A DNA stretch of 64,000 nt from Erythroxylum novogranatense (taxonomy: Eukaryota > Streptophyta > Magnoliopsida > Malpighiales > Erythroxylaceae), in assembly GCA_029891385.1 (NCBI GenBank), contig CM057235.1:20577120-20641119 (forward strand), written 5' to 3'. Below the pieces are notes generated by a model, which saw only the letters and a program-made list of their open reading frames with translations, made no database searches and was not told the origin of the DNA. The stretch's first letter is position 1; every line of letters starts with the position of its first letter. Positions 1-11,272 of this stretch are shown here, piece by piece. Both the position numbers and the translations under genes were made by a program.

Positions 1-1453
1 ACTAGCTTTTGAATAGCTTTGTAAGCATATTGATCATTGAGCATCTCATCTTTTATATGTTGTACTTGATCTTAATGAATATGCCAATATGTAACCAAAG
101 CTATGCATGAATCTTTATTATGATTTGAAAAGAGAATGAGAGCTCTAGTACTCTCTTCATCATGTGTTTATGTTGATTTGTGATCTATGTGTGAAGTATG
201 TGTATTGAGTCTTTTATCATTGAGTTTTGCCTTGAGAGAGCTTGCTGGAAATTTGCACAAGTTTAGAAGTCATTGAAGTTACGCAAATTTCGGGCTGAAG
301 CTTTGAGTCAACTTTTGGCCCTTATAGGGTTGGAGTTTAGGTCCGTGATCTTCCTGAAAGTTGTAGATTTTCTCTTAGCTTTCCAACTAATTAAACCGTG
401 TCTAATTTAGAGTTTTGAGTCAAAAGTTATGCATCTTATAAGTTGAGACGCTCGAGAAAAAGGTCGACGAAGTTACCGCTCATCGCCTTGGTTTGACTTT
501 TTGCGTCTCGATTGACTCGCCCCTTCGCTCATCGCCTCGCTTGACTTTTGCATCTCAGTTGATCGCCTCGCCATCTGTTCATCGCCTTAGTTTGACTTTT
601 GCGTCTCGATTGACCGTCTCGCCATCGCTCATCGCCCCGCCATCGCTCATCGCCTTAGTTTGACTTTTTGCTTCTCGCTGACCGCCTCTCGCCATCGCTC
701 ATCGCCTCACCATCGCTCATCGCCTTAGTTTGACTTTTGTGTCTCAGTTGACCGTCTCCATTCGCTCATCGCCTTAGTTACTGCTCATCGTCCCGCCATT
801 ATTCATCGTCTTAGTTGACTTTTTGCGTCTCAGTTGACTTTTTCGTCTCAGTTTTATCGTCTGCTTCTGTTTATCGACCTCTTTTCCTTCTTTTAGCCAT
901 AACTTTTTGTGCAGACCTCCGATTTAGCCGATTTTTGAAGCGTTGGATTCATAAGAAAATTTTCTATCTTTTTATACTTGATTGGTTAGTATTACTTTTA
1001 ATTTGAAAAAGGTGGTTTGAAACAAAGTGTGACGATCGTTTGTCAAAGTCTAAAAATACTTCACTAATTTTAGAATATCTTGAGCTATAGAGCTCCGATT
1101 GAGGCGATTCTTGTTTTAAATTAAACTAGAGACCTAAACCTAGAAGTTTTATGAAGGAACCGATCAGAAATTAAGCCTTTAAGATTTTCAAATTTCTACC
1201 TGAAGTCGGTAGTGCACAAATTTTGACTGTTTTCTTTGAAATAGTATCTTTGCCATAACTTTCTCATTTCTAATCGGAATTGAGCGTTTTCAGTGGCGTT
1301 GGAATCGTGAGAGCATAAGGAACATATTTTATTAAAAAACAAATCCCAAATTTTCCATTAAAGTCTCTCTAATTGTGGTCGGTTTGTGTTTAGTTTTGGG
1401 TCTGCTATGCTTGTATAGGTCCGAATGTTGGGCCTCGAAGACGGGGTCCAACA
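1..1453 (+). repeat. 5' LTR of E1 (3' half only)
   Basis: This stretch matches 7831-9258 almost base for base with scattered substitutions. It ends in GGGGTCCAACA, the same end as the 3' LTR, and is followed directly by the primer site. Bases 470-870 hold a degenerate array of CGCTCATCGCC, GTTTGACTTTTGCGTCTC and CCGCCTCGCCATCG words whose copy order differs between the two LTRs. Confidence 0.93.
470..870 (+). repeat. Degenerate short-repeat array inside E1 5' LTR
   Basis: Words such as CGCTCATCGCC, TTAGTTTGACTTTTG and GTCTCGATTGACC recur many times at irregular spacing. The counterpart in the 3' LTR (8300-8660) has a different number and order of units. The surrounding LTR sequence aligns cleanly, so the array evolves faster than its flanks. 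Confidence 0.8.
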
Positions 1454-1458
1454 TTGTT

Positions 1459-1470
1459 TGGTATCAAAGC
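1459..1470 (+). other. Primer binding site of E1 (initiator tRNA-Met type)
   Basis: TGGTATCAAAGC begins 5 bases after the end of the 5' LTR. It differs by one base from the usual plant tRNA-iMet site TGGTATCAGAGC. It would prime minus-strand DNA synthesis. Confidence 0.85.
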
Positions 1471-1648
1471 TTAGGTTTCACTCCTAGGGTTGGAATGCAT
1501 AGTAGGAAAATTGTTTTGTTATGTGATTAAATGTTTGCTTTATAAATTGATGGTGGGTATTAAGTGACATGCATATCATGCATACATATAGAAACTAAGA
1601 TTAAAACGAATTGTAGCTAATTAAAAATGTTTTCATTGAAGGAGTAAG

Positions 1649-2752
1649 ATGCCACCTCGTAGAAGGACACGAGGAGTTATGCAAGGTTCTATTGCACCGA
1701 CTCTCCACCAAGAGAGAGAGTATCGATGAGTCGATAGCCCGAGGAGTGCCGAGGCTTCTCGAGGCGAGTAGTGAGCCCTTCGATCTCGTGACTCGTGATC
1801 GCCTAGTCAGTCTGAGCAAGTGCCTGCTCTTGACCCGAGATTGTTCCAGGCATTTACCCAAGCATTTTTTCAGGCTATGGGTCAAATGCCTCAGGCTTCT
1901 GGTTCGGCCCCAGCTAAGAAGGGGAGGCAGTTTGACAAGCTGAGGAAGTATGGAGCGGTGGATTTCCACGGGACCACGGATCCTGAGGAAGCTGAGACTT
2001 GGTTGAGGAAGACTGAAAGGGTCTTGGATCAGATGGAGTGCGAGGATGATGAGAGAGTGGTCTATGTTGCCAGCTTACTGTAGGGTGATGCCTTACACTG
2101 GTGGGAGACGGTGCTAGGGAGTCAGACGAGACCAGTAGGGTTGTCATGGGGAGACTTCCTGACCGTGTACAGGAAGAAGTATCTGTCTGAGGTGTACATT
2201 CAGCAGAAGCAGAGAGAGTTTCTGAGTCTCACCTAAAGGGAGATGACTGTTGCTAAATATGAGCGTCGGTTCATGCAGTTGTCGAGGTATGCTTCAGAGT
2301 TGATGTTCAGTGAGGCTGCTAAGTACCGCCGATTTGAGTCAGGTTTGCATCTTGCCATCAGAGAGAAGGTAGTGGTGCAAAATTTTTCGATTTTCAAAGG
2401 TTGAAGCGGCGTTGAGGGTCGAGAATATTGAGAACATCAAGAGTGCGATTAGCGAAAGAGGAAAGGAAGAGAGCACCAGAGGGAGGTGGTACTTCTATTC
2501 CCGAGAGAAGTGCCGAACTTTTCCCCGTCTAACGAGGAGAGGAGCACCGGTGGGAGCCGGCCTAGACCGATGAAGACTTCTTCTATGTCGCACCAAGCCT
2601 CAACGGTGGGCGGTGATAGAAGAGGAGATGGGGAGAGACCACCTCTTCCTAAGTGTGAGCATTGTGGGAACCTCCATAGAGGGGAATGTCGCAGATTTTC
2701 GTGAGCATGCTTCAATTGTGGCGAAAAGGACACATAGCCAAATTTTGTCCTA
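1649..2752 (+). pseudogene. gag: E1 gag (capsid/nucleocapsid), broken
   Basis: The likely start is the ATG at 1649 (MPPRRRTRG, typical of Tekay gag). The frame is lost soon after, and the capsid part resumes in another frame around 1820-2380, with the motif TWLRKTERVLDQMECED. In-frame stops lie at 2081-2083 (TAG) and 2234-2236 (TAA), both one base from Gln codons. A frameshift follows near 2390. The nucleocapsid region at 2650-2752 has a CEHCG..HRGEC motif, a stop at 2701-2703, and a frame-broken CFNCG zinc knuckle. The intact protein would package element RNA. No working gag can be made from this copy. Confidence 0.85.
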
Positions 2753-2894
2753 AGTAGGACGGAAGAGAGGATCTCGGATGCAAGCTTCCGAAGGACGAGA
2801 GCAGGGGATGTAAGATCGTGGATCAAGTGGGTAGCTCTGGTGTACCTAAGAGAGCTTATCCTCCAGACAGATCCAGGGTCAAGCACCAGCTAGA

Positions 2895-4331
2895 GTGTTT
2901 GCGATGACTCGAGAGGAGGCAGAGACAACTCCAGAAGTGGTGACGGGTATGATAAAACTGTTTGATGTTGATGTCCTTGCTTTGATTGATCCGGGTTCTA
3001 CCCACTCTTTTGTGTCGTCAGGTAGAACTATATGTGGTAGAGTCTTGAGCCCATTGGATACTCCGCTGATGGTGAGTACTCCAATTGGCCAGTGTATTGT
3101 TATCAGTCAAGTGTATAGAGAGTGTGAGATAGAGATTAATGGAGGAAAGTTTGTGGTGGATTTGATGCCTTTGAAGATGGGAGGATTGGATGTGATTCTA
3201 GGTATGGATACTTTAGAGAAGTATCATGCCAACTTAAACTGCAAGCAAAAGACAGTGGAATTCAAGTCAGAGAATGGCAGAAAAGTGGTTTTTATGGGAG
3301 ATAGAAGAGCCACTCTGCCTCGGATTGTTTCAGCTATGTCAGCAGAGAGATTGATGAGTAAGGGGTGTGAAGCGTATTTGGCCTATGTATTAGACACGGA
3401 GGCAGATAGAGGGAAGTTGGAGGATATTCCTATAGTCAAGAAATTCCCGGACGTCTTTCCCGGAGAATTGCCAGGATTACCTCCTCCGAGGGAAATTGAG
3501 TTTCCCGTTGAGCTTCTTCCAGGTACTGGACCGATTTCAATTCCGCCTTACCGAATGGCTCCGGCGAAATTGAAGGAGCTTAAGGAGCAATTGAGGGATC
3601 TTTTGGAGAAGGGTTTCATTAGGCCGAGCTCTTCGCCTTGAGGAGCTCCGGTGCTATTTGTGAAGAAGAAGGATGGGTCGTTGCGGATGTGTGTGGATTA
3701 TAGGAAGCTGAATCAGGCCACCATTAAGAACAGATATCCGCTCCCGCTCATAGATGATTTGTTTGATCAGTTGCAAGGGGCGAGAGTCTTTTTCAAGATA
3801 GATTTGAGATCGAGTTATCATCAGTTGAGGATTAAGGAGACCGATGTGTTAAAGACTGCTTTTAGGACGCGGTATGGTCACTTCGAGTTTTTGGTTATGC
3901 CTTTCGGGTTAACCAATGCTCCTGCAGTCTTTATGGATTTGATGAATAGAGTCTTCAAGTTTTTCCTAGATCAATTTATCCTTGTCTTTATTGATGATAT
4001 ATTGGTCTATTCTAAGAGTGATAAGGAGCATGAGGATCACTTGAGGTTTACTTTGGAGACCTTGAGAAAGAACGAGTTGTATGCCAAGTTCGACAAGTGC
4101 AAATTTTGGCTAAGAGAAGTAGTATTTCTTAGGCACGTGATTTCAGAGCGTGGAGTGCATGTGGATCCACAAAAGATAGAAGCTGTGGTTAAATGGGAAA
4201 CACCTAAGAATGTGGCTGAGGTGAGGAGTTTCTTGGGATTAGCTGGATACTACAGGAGGTTTGTGGAGGGCTTTTCTTTGATAGCTGCTCCACTTTCCAA
4301 ATTGACGAGAAAGAATCGAAGTTTGAGTTGA
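2895..4331 (+). pseudogene. pol: E1 pol: protease and reverse transcriptase, broken
   Basis: The protease active-site region LIDPGSTHSF lies near 2983-3012 and is followed by the linker FPGELPGLPP. RT begins around 3490 and includes [35 protein letters not shown] and the catalytic FIDDILVYS near 3988-4014. A single TGA at 3639-3641 sits where the family has Trp (SSP-W-GAP); the frame on both sides is the same, so this is one nonsense mutation. The frame is lost again at 4329-4331, at the start of the RT-RNase H connection. RT itself is well preserved, so the element is not very old. Confidence 0.92.
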
Positions 4332-4423
4332 TGAAGAGTGTCGAGTAGTTTTGAGGAATTGAAGAATAGGCTTACTCTCGCTACCGATTTTGACATTACC
4401 TATGATGATGATGGATACATTAT

Positions 4424-4792
4424 GTGCAAAGGACGCTTCAGAAGGGTTTAGGATGTGTATTGATGCAAGGAGAGAAAGTGATTGCTTATGCTTCTAGGCA
4501 ATTGAAGCCTTATGAGATGAACTACCCCATTCATGACTTGGAATTGGCTGCTATAATATTTGCATTGAAGATTTGGAGACACTACTTGTATGGAGTTACT
4601 ACTAGAGTATTTACGGACCACAAGAGTCTTAAGTATTTGTTGACTCAGAAAGAACTGAATTTGAGGCAGAAGCGATGGTTGGAGTTATTAAAAGATTATG
4701 ATTTGGTGATAGACTACCATCCGGGGAAAGCTAATGTTGTAGCAGATGTATTGAGTAGAAAGTCCACTATGGCACATGTGGAGGTAGTGTAG
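4424..4792 (+). pseudogene. pol: E1 pol: RNase H domain, broken
   Basis: This is the Ty3-type RNase H that degrades the RNA strand during reverse transcription. [17 protein letters not shown], the TDHKSLKYL motif and [17 protein letters not shown] are all clear. The stretch 4332-4423 linking it to RT is out of frame, and the first catalytic Asp region is degraded. A TAG at 4790-4792 interrupts the passage into the integrase linker, which continues in the same frame. Confidence 0.88.
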
Positions 4793-4798
4793 CTTCCT

Positions 4799-6335
4799 TT
4801 GCTGAAGGAATTAGCCAGACTTGATGTGACATTGAGGCAAGTTGAGCCTGGCTGTATTTTGGCAAATTTCAGAGTGAGACCAGTGTTGAAGGGGAAGATC
4901 AAAGAATTGCAGGATCGGGATGAGTACTTGAGTAAGCTTAGAGCAGAGATAAAAGATGGTAAGCCCTCTGATGTAGAGGTAAAGGAAGATGGATTGATGG
5001 TTATGGGTGATGATTGTGTGTTCCAGATGTCTTTAGAGTCAAGGATGAGATCCTTGATGAGGCGCATAATGCTCCTTATGCGATGCACCCAGGGAGTTCT
5101 AAGATGTATCGGGATTTGAAAGACCATTTCTGGTGGAAGGGAATGAGGAAAGATGTGGCAGAGTATGCTAAAAGATGTTTAGTGTGTCAGCAAGTGAAAG
5201 CTGAACACCAAACACCTTCGGGCAAGCTCAACCCCTTGCCGATTCCGGAATGGAAATGGGAGAAGATTACCATAGATTTTCTGATGGGATTACCGAGAAC
5301 TAGCAAGAAGCATGATGCTATATGGGTGATTGTAGATAGGCTGACCAAGTCAGCGCACTTCTTGCCAATTAGACAGACGGATTCTTTGAACGTTTTGGCT
5401 AAGAAGTATGTGGATGAGGTAATTAGACTTCATGGGATTCCGAGTTCGATAGTTTCTGATAGGGATCCTAGGTTTACCTCCAGGTTTTGGGAAAGTTTGC
5501 AAGAGGCTCTGGGGACTAGATTGCATTTCAAGATAGACTTTCCATCCTCGGTCGATGGACGATCGGAGAGGACGATACGGACTTTGGAGGCTATGTTGAG
5601 AGCTTGCGCGTTGGATTTCAAAGGTTCGTGGGATGATCACCTACCTTTGATTGAGTTTGCTTACAATAATTCCTATCACTTGGGAATTCAGATGGAACCT
5701 TATGAGGCTTTGTATGATAGGAGATGTAAAACTCCTATATGTTGGGATGAGGAAGGTGAGAGGAAGCTTGTAGGACTTGAGCTAGTGCAGGTTACAGTGG
5801 ATAAAGTCAAATTAGTAAAACAGAGGCTTAAAGTAGCTCAAGATAGGATGAAGAGCTACACAGATGCCCATTGGAAAGAGATGGAGTTTGAAGTGGGTGA
5901 GAAGGTGTTTCTTAGAGCTTCTCCATGGAAAGGTATTTTGAGGTTTGGCAAGAAGGGCAAGCTTAGCCCGAGGTACATAGGCCCATATGAGATCATTGAG
6001 AGGATTGGACCTTTGGCTTATAAGTTAGATTTGCCATTGGAGTTGTCTAAGATTCACAATGTGTTTCATGTGTCGATGCTAAGGAGGTACAGATCGGATC
6101 CTTCGCAAATAGTTCAACCTTCAGAGGTTCAATTGAGAGAGGATTTGACTTATGAGGAGCGACCAGTGGAAATCTTAGATTCAAAGGAAAAAGTGTTAAG
6201 GAACAAGAGTGTGAAGCTGGTTAAGGTCTTATGGAGGAACCATTCAATCAAGAAGCAACTTGGAACCTTTGGAAGCCATGAGGGAGAAGTATCCGTACCT
6301 CTTCATAGATTCAGGTAAGGATTTCGAGGACGAAA
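4799..6335 (+). pseudogene. pol: E1 pol: integrase and chromodomain-like tail, broken
   Basis: The N-terminal linker (4799 to about 5030) changes frame near 5014-5040. The main part then runs 5014-6318. It has a zinc-binding region ending CLVCQQVKAEH, and catalytic D, D and E in TIDFLMGLP, SDRDPRFTS and GRSERTIRTLE. The family's HPQTDGQSER is changed to PSSVDGRSER. The GPYEI..IGPLAYKLDLP module and HNVFHVSMLRRY follow. The final chromodomain-like tail slips frame around 6245, so the usual EATW...YPYLF residues are split between frames. Confidence 0.9.
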
Positions 6336-6338
6336 TTC

Positions 6339-6355
6339 TTTTAGGAGGGGAGAAT
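6339..6355 (+). other. Polypurine tract of E1
   Basis: TTTTAGGAGGGGAGAAT lies directly before the 3' LTR. It is the usual plus-strand primer position, and GGACGAAATTC just upstream is typical of Tekay elements. Confidence 0.85.
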
Positions 6356-9258
6356 TGTTGGGCCCCGAAAATTTTTTTTTTTCGTTTATTTAATTGATTT
6401 TTTTTCATTTATTTATTTACTATTCTTGCCTTAATTGTTTTAATTATGTGTTTATATAGATATATATTTTAGTGAGGCTTGGATTTAGCATGTATGATTG
6501 GGAATCAGAAGTTGGGAATTAAATGAAGGCTTGGACTTTATGTTGGATGGAATGGGCTTTGGGAAAGAATGAGTTAAGAAGAAGGAAGGTTAGAAATAAG
6601 TGGATTAGAGGTGAATGGGCTTATGAGGAGGAAAGCCCAAGTCTTATAAGTGAGCTTTAAAGGAGTATCAAAACTACATAGTTTTGAGGTAGGGTTTTTT
6701 GGTTAAGATATAAAGGAATTAAGAGAAGAGAGGTGGAGTAGCAAAGTTGTCGTAAGTCACCTAAAGGAAAGAGAAAGCTTCAGCCAAGAGGAAAGGGAGA
6801 GTTGTTGGAGGTTTGAAGGAAGGTAGAAGGAAGGAGAAAATAAGAGAAAACCACTTGTGAGAGGTAAGTTCCATCTTTGCTTAGGTTAGGTTCGAAAATG
6901 GTGTAGGATGGAAGTTAGGGTTTGTGTAGAGTTTGAAGAAAGATAGAGAGAAAGGTGAGATCTATGGATTTTCGGGACTTTTAAGCTAAGGTTATGGTTA
7001 TTCTAGCTTAAATGTCCTATGGGTAGGTTAGGTTTAAGGTTTATTTTCATCTTTTCTTGATTTATGAGTATTATGACCTTCTTTGAAAATGTATTTATTG
7101 AATGAAGTGTGATTTAATTGAAGGAACTCAAGAAAACCCCACTCAAGACAAGGAGGAAGGGCAATCTTGAATTCAGATTTCTACGATAGGTGGGTAACAT
7201 TTTTATAGTTGTTGTGTAATGGGCAAATGTCCTATGTGTGCTATCTTTGCTACATTGTGTGTGTATTGAAAGAGTATTTCTATTGATTTGAAAGAAAAGT
7301 ATGAAAGAAGCATGAAATGCTATTCTTGTGCTTGAATGTGTGAGCATAAATGAGTTGTGATTGGGCAAGAGAGAACCTACTTCGATAGTCACGTGCACGT
7401 TGACCCCCCTTTAGCCTTCTCCCGACTGCCTGCTTGAGGCTTACGAGATCCGAAAATGGACTCGTCGTGTTTACGGTAAACTTCGGTTTCCGTCGTATTT
7501 ATGGAACTCTCGAGCCTACTGTGTGCATTCCATTCTTTAATTGTGCTTATGATGCATAATGTGTGTTTGATTGAGATAAACTCTCATGTGGTGCGTATGT
7601 GATGATTTTGGGTTATTTGAGCTTAATATGATGAATTGCTATTGTTTCGGATTGTTAATGATGTGTTGTGTGGCTCATTATTCGATGGCTATAAACTTGT
7701 TAGCCACTGAGCCGTGTTAGCTCACCCCATTCTCCCTCCTCAGGTGCAAAAAAAATCAAAGTTGAGAGCTGAACCTTGCAAGGCACCGGCATCACTCCAA
7801 GAAACTTAGGAACTTTGTATTAAGTTAGTAACTAGCTTTTGGAATAGCTTTGTAAGCATATTGATCATTGAGCATCTCATCTTTTATATGTTGTACTTGA
7901 TCTTAATGAATATGCCAATATGTAACCAAAGCTATGCATGAATCTTTATTATGATTTGAAAAGAGAATGAGAGTTCTAGTACTCTCTTCATCATGTGTTT
8001 ATGTTGATTTGTGATCTATGTGTGAAGTATGTGTATTGAGTCTTTTATCATTGAGTTTTGCCTTGAGAGAGCTTGCTGGAAATTTGCACAAGTTTAGAAG
8101 CTATTGAAGTTCTGCAAATTTCAGGCTGAAGCTTTGAGTCAACTTTTGGCCCTTATAGGGTTGGAGTTTAGGTCCGTGATCTTCCTGAAAGTTGTAGATT
8201 TTTCTCTTAGCTTTCCAACGAATTAAACCGTGTCTAATTTAGAGTTTTGAGTCAAAAGTTATGCATCTTATAAGTTGAGACGTTCTGGAGAAAAAGGTCA
8301 GACGAAGTTACTGTTCATCGTCTTAGTTTGACTTTTTGCCTCTCGACCGCCCGTCTCCATCGCTCATCGGCTCGCTTGACTTTTTGCGTTCTCGTTCATC
8401 GCCTCGCCATCGCTTATCGTGTTAGTTTGACTTTTGCGTCTCGATTGACCGCCTCGCCATCGCTCATCGCCTTAGTTTGACTTTTTGCGTCTCGATTATT
8501 GCTCATCGCCTCACCATCGCTTATCGCCTTAGTTTGACTTTTGTGTCTCAGCTTGACCGTCTCGCCATCTGTTCATCGCCTCACCATCGCTCATCGCCGT
8601 CCATCGCTCATCGTCTTAGTTGACTTTTTGCGTCTCAGTTGACTTTTTCGTCTCAGTTTTATCGTCTGCTTTTGTTTATCGACCCCTTTTTCTTCTTTTA
8701 GCCATAACTTTTTGTGCAGACCTCCGATTTAGCCAATTTTTGAAGCGTTGGATTCATAAGAAAATTTTCTATCTTTTTATACTTGATTGGTCAGTATTAC
8801 TTTTAATTTGAAAAAGGTGGTTTGAAACAAAGTATGACGATCGTTTGTCAAAGTCTAAAAATACTTCACTAATTTTAGAATATCTTGAGCTATAGAGCTC
8901 CGATTGAGGCGATTCTTGTTTTAAATTAAACTAGAGACCTAAAACTACAAGTTTTATGAAGGAACCGATCAGAAATTAAGCCTTTAAGATTTTCAAATTT
9001 CTACCTGAAGTCGGTAGTGCACAAATTTTGACTGTTTTCTATGAAATAGTATCTTTGCCATAACTTTCTCATATCTAATCGGAATTGAGCGTTTTCAGTG
9101 GCGTTGGAATCGTGAGAGCATAAGGAACATATTTTCTTAAAAAGCAAATCCCAAATTTTCCATTAAAGTCTCTCTAATTGTGGTCGGTTTGTGTTCGGTT
9201 TTGGGTCTGCTATGCTTGTATGGGTCCGAATGTTGGGCCTCGGAGACGGGGTCCAACA
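6356..9258 (+). repeat. 3' LTR of E1, full length
   Basis: The LTR is 2903 bp, begins TGTTGGGCCCCG and ends GGGGTCCAACA, a perfect 6-bp terminal inverted repeat (TGTTGG/CCAACA). A TATA box lies at 6709-6716, so most of the LTR would be transcribed leader. A CACGTG-containing block is at 7389-7403, a CTTCTCCCGACTGCCTGC block at 7417-7434, and a CTCACCCCATTCTCC block near 7722. These blocks recur in the solo LTRs at 27027-29040 and 58895-62417. A short-repeat array occupies 8300-8660. Confidence 0.93.
6709..6716 (+). promoter_or_regulatory. TATA box of E1 3' LTR
   Basis: TATAAAGG lies about 350 bases into the LTR, before a purine-rich leader, where the U3/R boundary is expected. Confidence 0.5.
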
Positions 9259-10211
9259 TTATAGTTGATGCAAAGTCTCATAGTCCCGTCCTTCTTCTTC
9301 ACAAACAAAACCGAAGCTCCCCACGGTGAAACACTCGGCCTGATGAACGCCTTATCCAATAACTCCTGAAGCTGAGCCTTAAGCTCCCTCAGTTCCACCG
9401 GTGCCATCCTATACGGAGGTATCGATATAGGAGCGGTACCTAGAACGAGGTCTATCTCGAACTCTGTCTCCCGATCCGGCGGCAAACCCGGTAACTCCTC
9501 GGGAAACACATCTAGGAACTCCCTGATCACAGGGAAATCCTGCAACCTCTGCTGCACTCTAGAGTCCACCACATGCGCCAAATAAGCCTCACAGCCACCT
9601 CTCATCAACCTCAAAGCACTCACAAACGAAAACATCCTAGCTGGCACTGCCTGACTATCACCTCGAAATACAGCCCTCGGCTGACCAGGAGACTCCAATA
9701 CTACCTCCTTGGTATAACAATCCAAAATAGCCCTATGGGCAGTGAGCCAGTCCATCCCCAAAATCAAATCAATCTCCTGAAGGGGTAACACAATCAATTC
9801 GGCACTCAATACTGCTGAATCTACCCGAATCGGGCATCCCCTGCAGATCTCACCTAAAGTAGTGGTACTACCCAAAGGTGTACTCACTTGCAACCCATAC
9901 TATAACATCTCCCTATCCACATGCAATCTACATGCCACATGCGGTGCAATAAATGAATGCGTGGACCCTGGATCTATTAATGCATACACCTCTATATCTG
10001 AGAGTAGAAGCAAACCTGCAACAACCTCGGGAGAATCCTGGGCCTCTTGCCTGGTCATGGCGTAGACCACGGCACAGGGATCGACTTCTGCCTCGTCCCT
10101 CAGTCCCCACAAAAGAATCTCCGCCTCTACCCCGGGCTCTGCCTCGACCCCTAAATCCAGGTCCACCGCCACGGCTCTGCTGCACCGTCGAGCTACTACC
10201 AGCTCTCCCAC
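9259..10211 (-). pseudogene. pol: E2 protease and N-terminal RT, interrupted by E1
   Basis: One frame runs from 10211 to 9259 with a single in-frame TAG near 9900. The order is a YAMTRQEAQDSPEVV linker, protease motif ALIDPGSTHSF, ILGMDWL, then [25 protein letters not shown], and [14 protein letters not shown] of RT. The gene is cut off by insertion of E1 after the CIN codons, where the RT motif normally continues CxDYR. Apparent residues beyond this point come from the E1 LTR. Confidence 0.9.
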
Positions 10212-11172
10212 TAGCGGCTGACTGAACTCCCAAAGTCAAAGGACAATTCCTGATCATATGGTCCATCGAACCACAAGCTAAACAAGCTCCTCATCACTCG
10301 CCAAGACTTCCATCATGCCTCTTATCACAATGTATACAGACTGGCAAAGCCTGACCGGCCCCTCTGCCACCACTACTGCTACCACTGCTAATCTGTCCAA
10401 ATCTCCCTCTCTGACCAAAACCCGATCGTCAATCCCCACCGATCTAAACTCGCTCAAGGCGTCGCTCGTGCTCCTACCGAGCTACCCCGATCACATCGAT
10501 CTCTTACCTCCGGATCCCGACCGGTCTCGGCTCGGCTCGCTTTTAAGAGTCGCTCAATCTCGACAGCGAATGATCTCATCTCCACAAAGGTACCCATATC
10601 CGATCGGGCTAACTGATGCGAATATCCAGATTCAGCCCTCCCTCAAATCTCCGACACCTATCAGCCTCGAAGGCAATCAAAACGGACGCATACGCTGACA
10701 GCTCATTAAATCTAACCTCATAATCTGCCACTGTCATCGATCCCTGTCTCAACTCTAAGAAGTCCTGCATCTTCATATCCAAATACTCCTTGGGCATAAA
10801 ATTATCTCAGAAAGCCCTCAGAAAGTCAGCCCAAGTCAACACACACGGCCTGGTGGAACTACCCGGGACAGTCTTCCACCACTGATAAGCCGGACCCTGG
10901 AGCAAAGAAATAGCATAATCGAAGCGCTCCTCAGGGTCGCAATCCATCTGATCTAGGACCCGCTCGATCCTCTCCAACCAACCCTCACCTCGGCGAGGTC
11001 TGTCTTTGCCATAGAATCGACAACCCCGCCACGCAGCGATCATACCTCCGTTCCCGCCTCATGGGAACTACCGAGGTCGCCTCCTCAAACATCGGCACGA
11101 AGACTCCTACTCGCTCCGACCGATCCTTGGTCACCGGTTGATCAACTTGATCACCAAAATGGATGACCTACA
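10212..11172 (-). pseudogene. gag: E2 gag, broken
   Basis: The capsid domain includes WLERIERVLDQMDCDPEER, a YQWWKTVPG motif and LRQGSMTVADYEVRF, all typical of Tekay gag. The frame from 11043 to 10609 is interrupted only by TGA at 10805-10807, which fits CGA (Arg) changed to TGA at a CpG. The region 10609-10270 is out of frame. A Gly/Arg-rich stretch (10080-10190) follows a poorly kept nucleocapsid. Two or more frameshifts separate gag from protease. Confidence 0.85.
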
Positions 11173-11251
11173 ATAAAGTCACAAATCGATCAATTTTTGC
11201 TTTTAAATACGAAATTGAGCCTAAAATATACTATGCCTAAAAGATGTCAAA

Positions 11252-11267
11252 CCATGCTCTGATACCA
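11252..11267 (-). other. Primer binding site of E2
   Basis: On the minus strand the site reads TGGTATCAGAGCATGG, a good tRNA-iMet match, placed 5 bases from the end of the LTR. Confidence 0.88.
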
Positions 11268-11272
11268 CCTAA

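Larger units (their letters stand above)
1..9258 (+). mobile_element. E1: Tekay/Del-like Ty3/gypsy retrotransposon, left end cut by window
   Basis: The order is partial 5' LTR, tRNA-Met-type primer site, gag, protease, RT, RNase H, integrase with a chromodomain-like tail, polypurine tract, and full 3' LTR. Domain order and the motifs [19 protein letters not shown] and FIDDILVYS fit the Tekay/Del chromovirus lineage. Window base 1 aligns with base 7831 of the 3' LTR, so about 1475 bp of the 5' LTR lie outside. The right flank begins TTATA inside the RT gene of E2; the matching left target duplication cannot be seen. All coding parts are broken by stops or frameshifts. Confidence 0.93.

Noticed and set aside
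815..1006. 63-residue open frame, repeated at 8620-8811
   Set aside because: Both copies lie at the same place in the two LTRs of E1, so similarity comes from LTR duplication. The product is low-complexity and matches nothing recognised.
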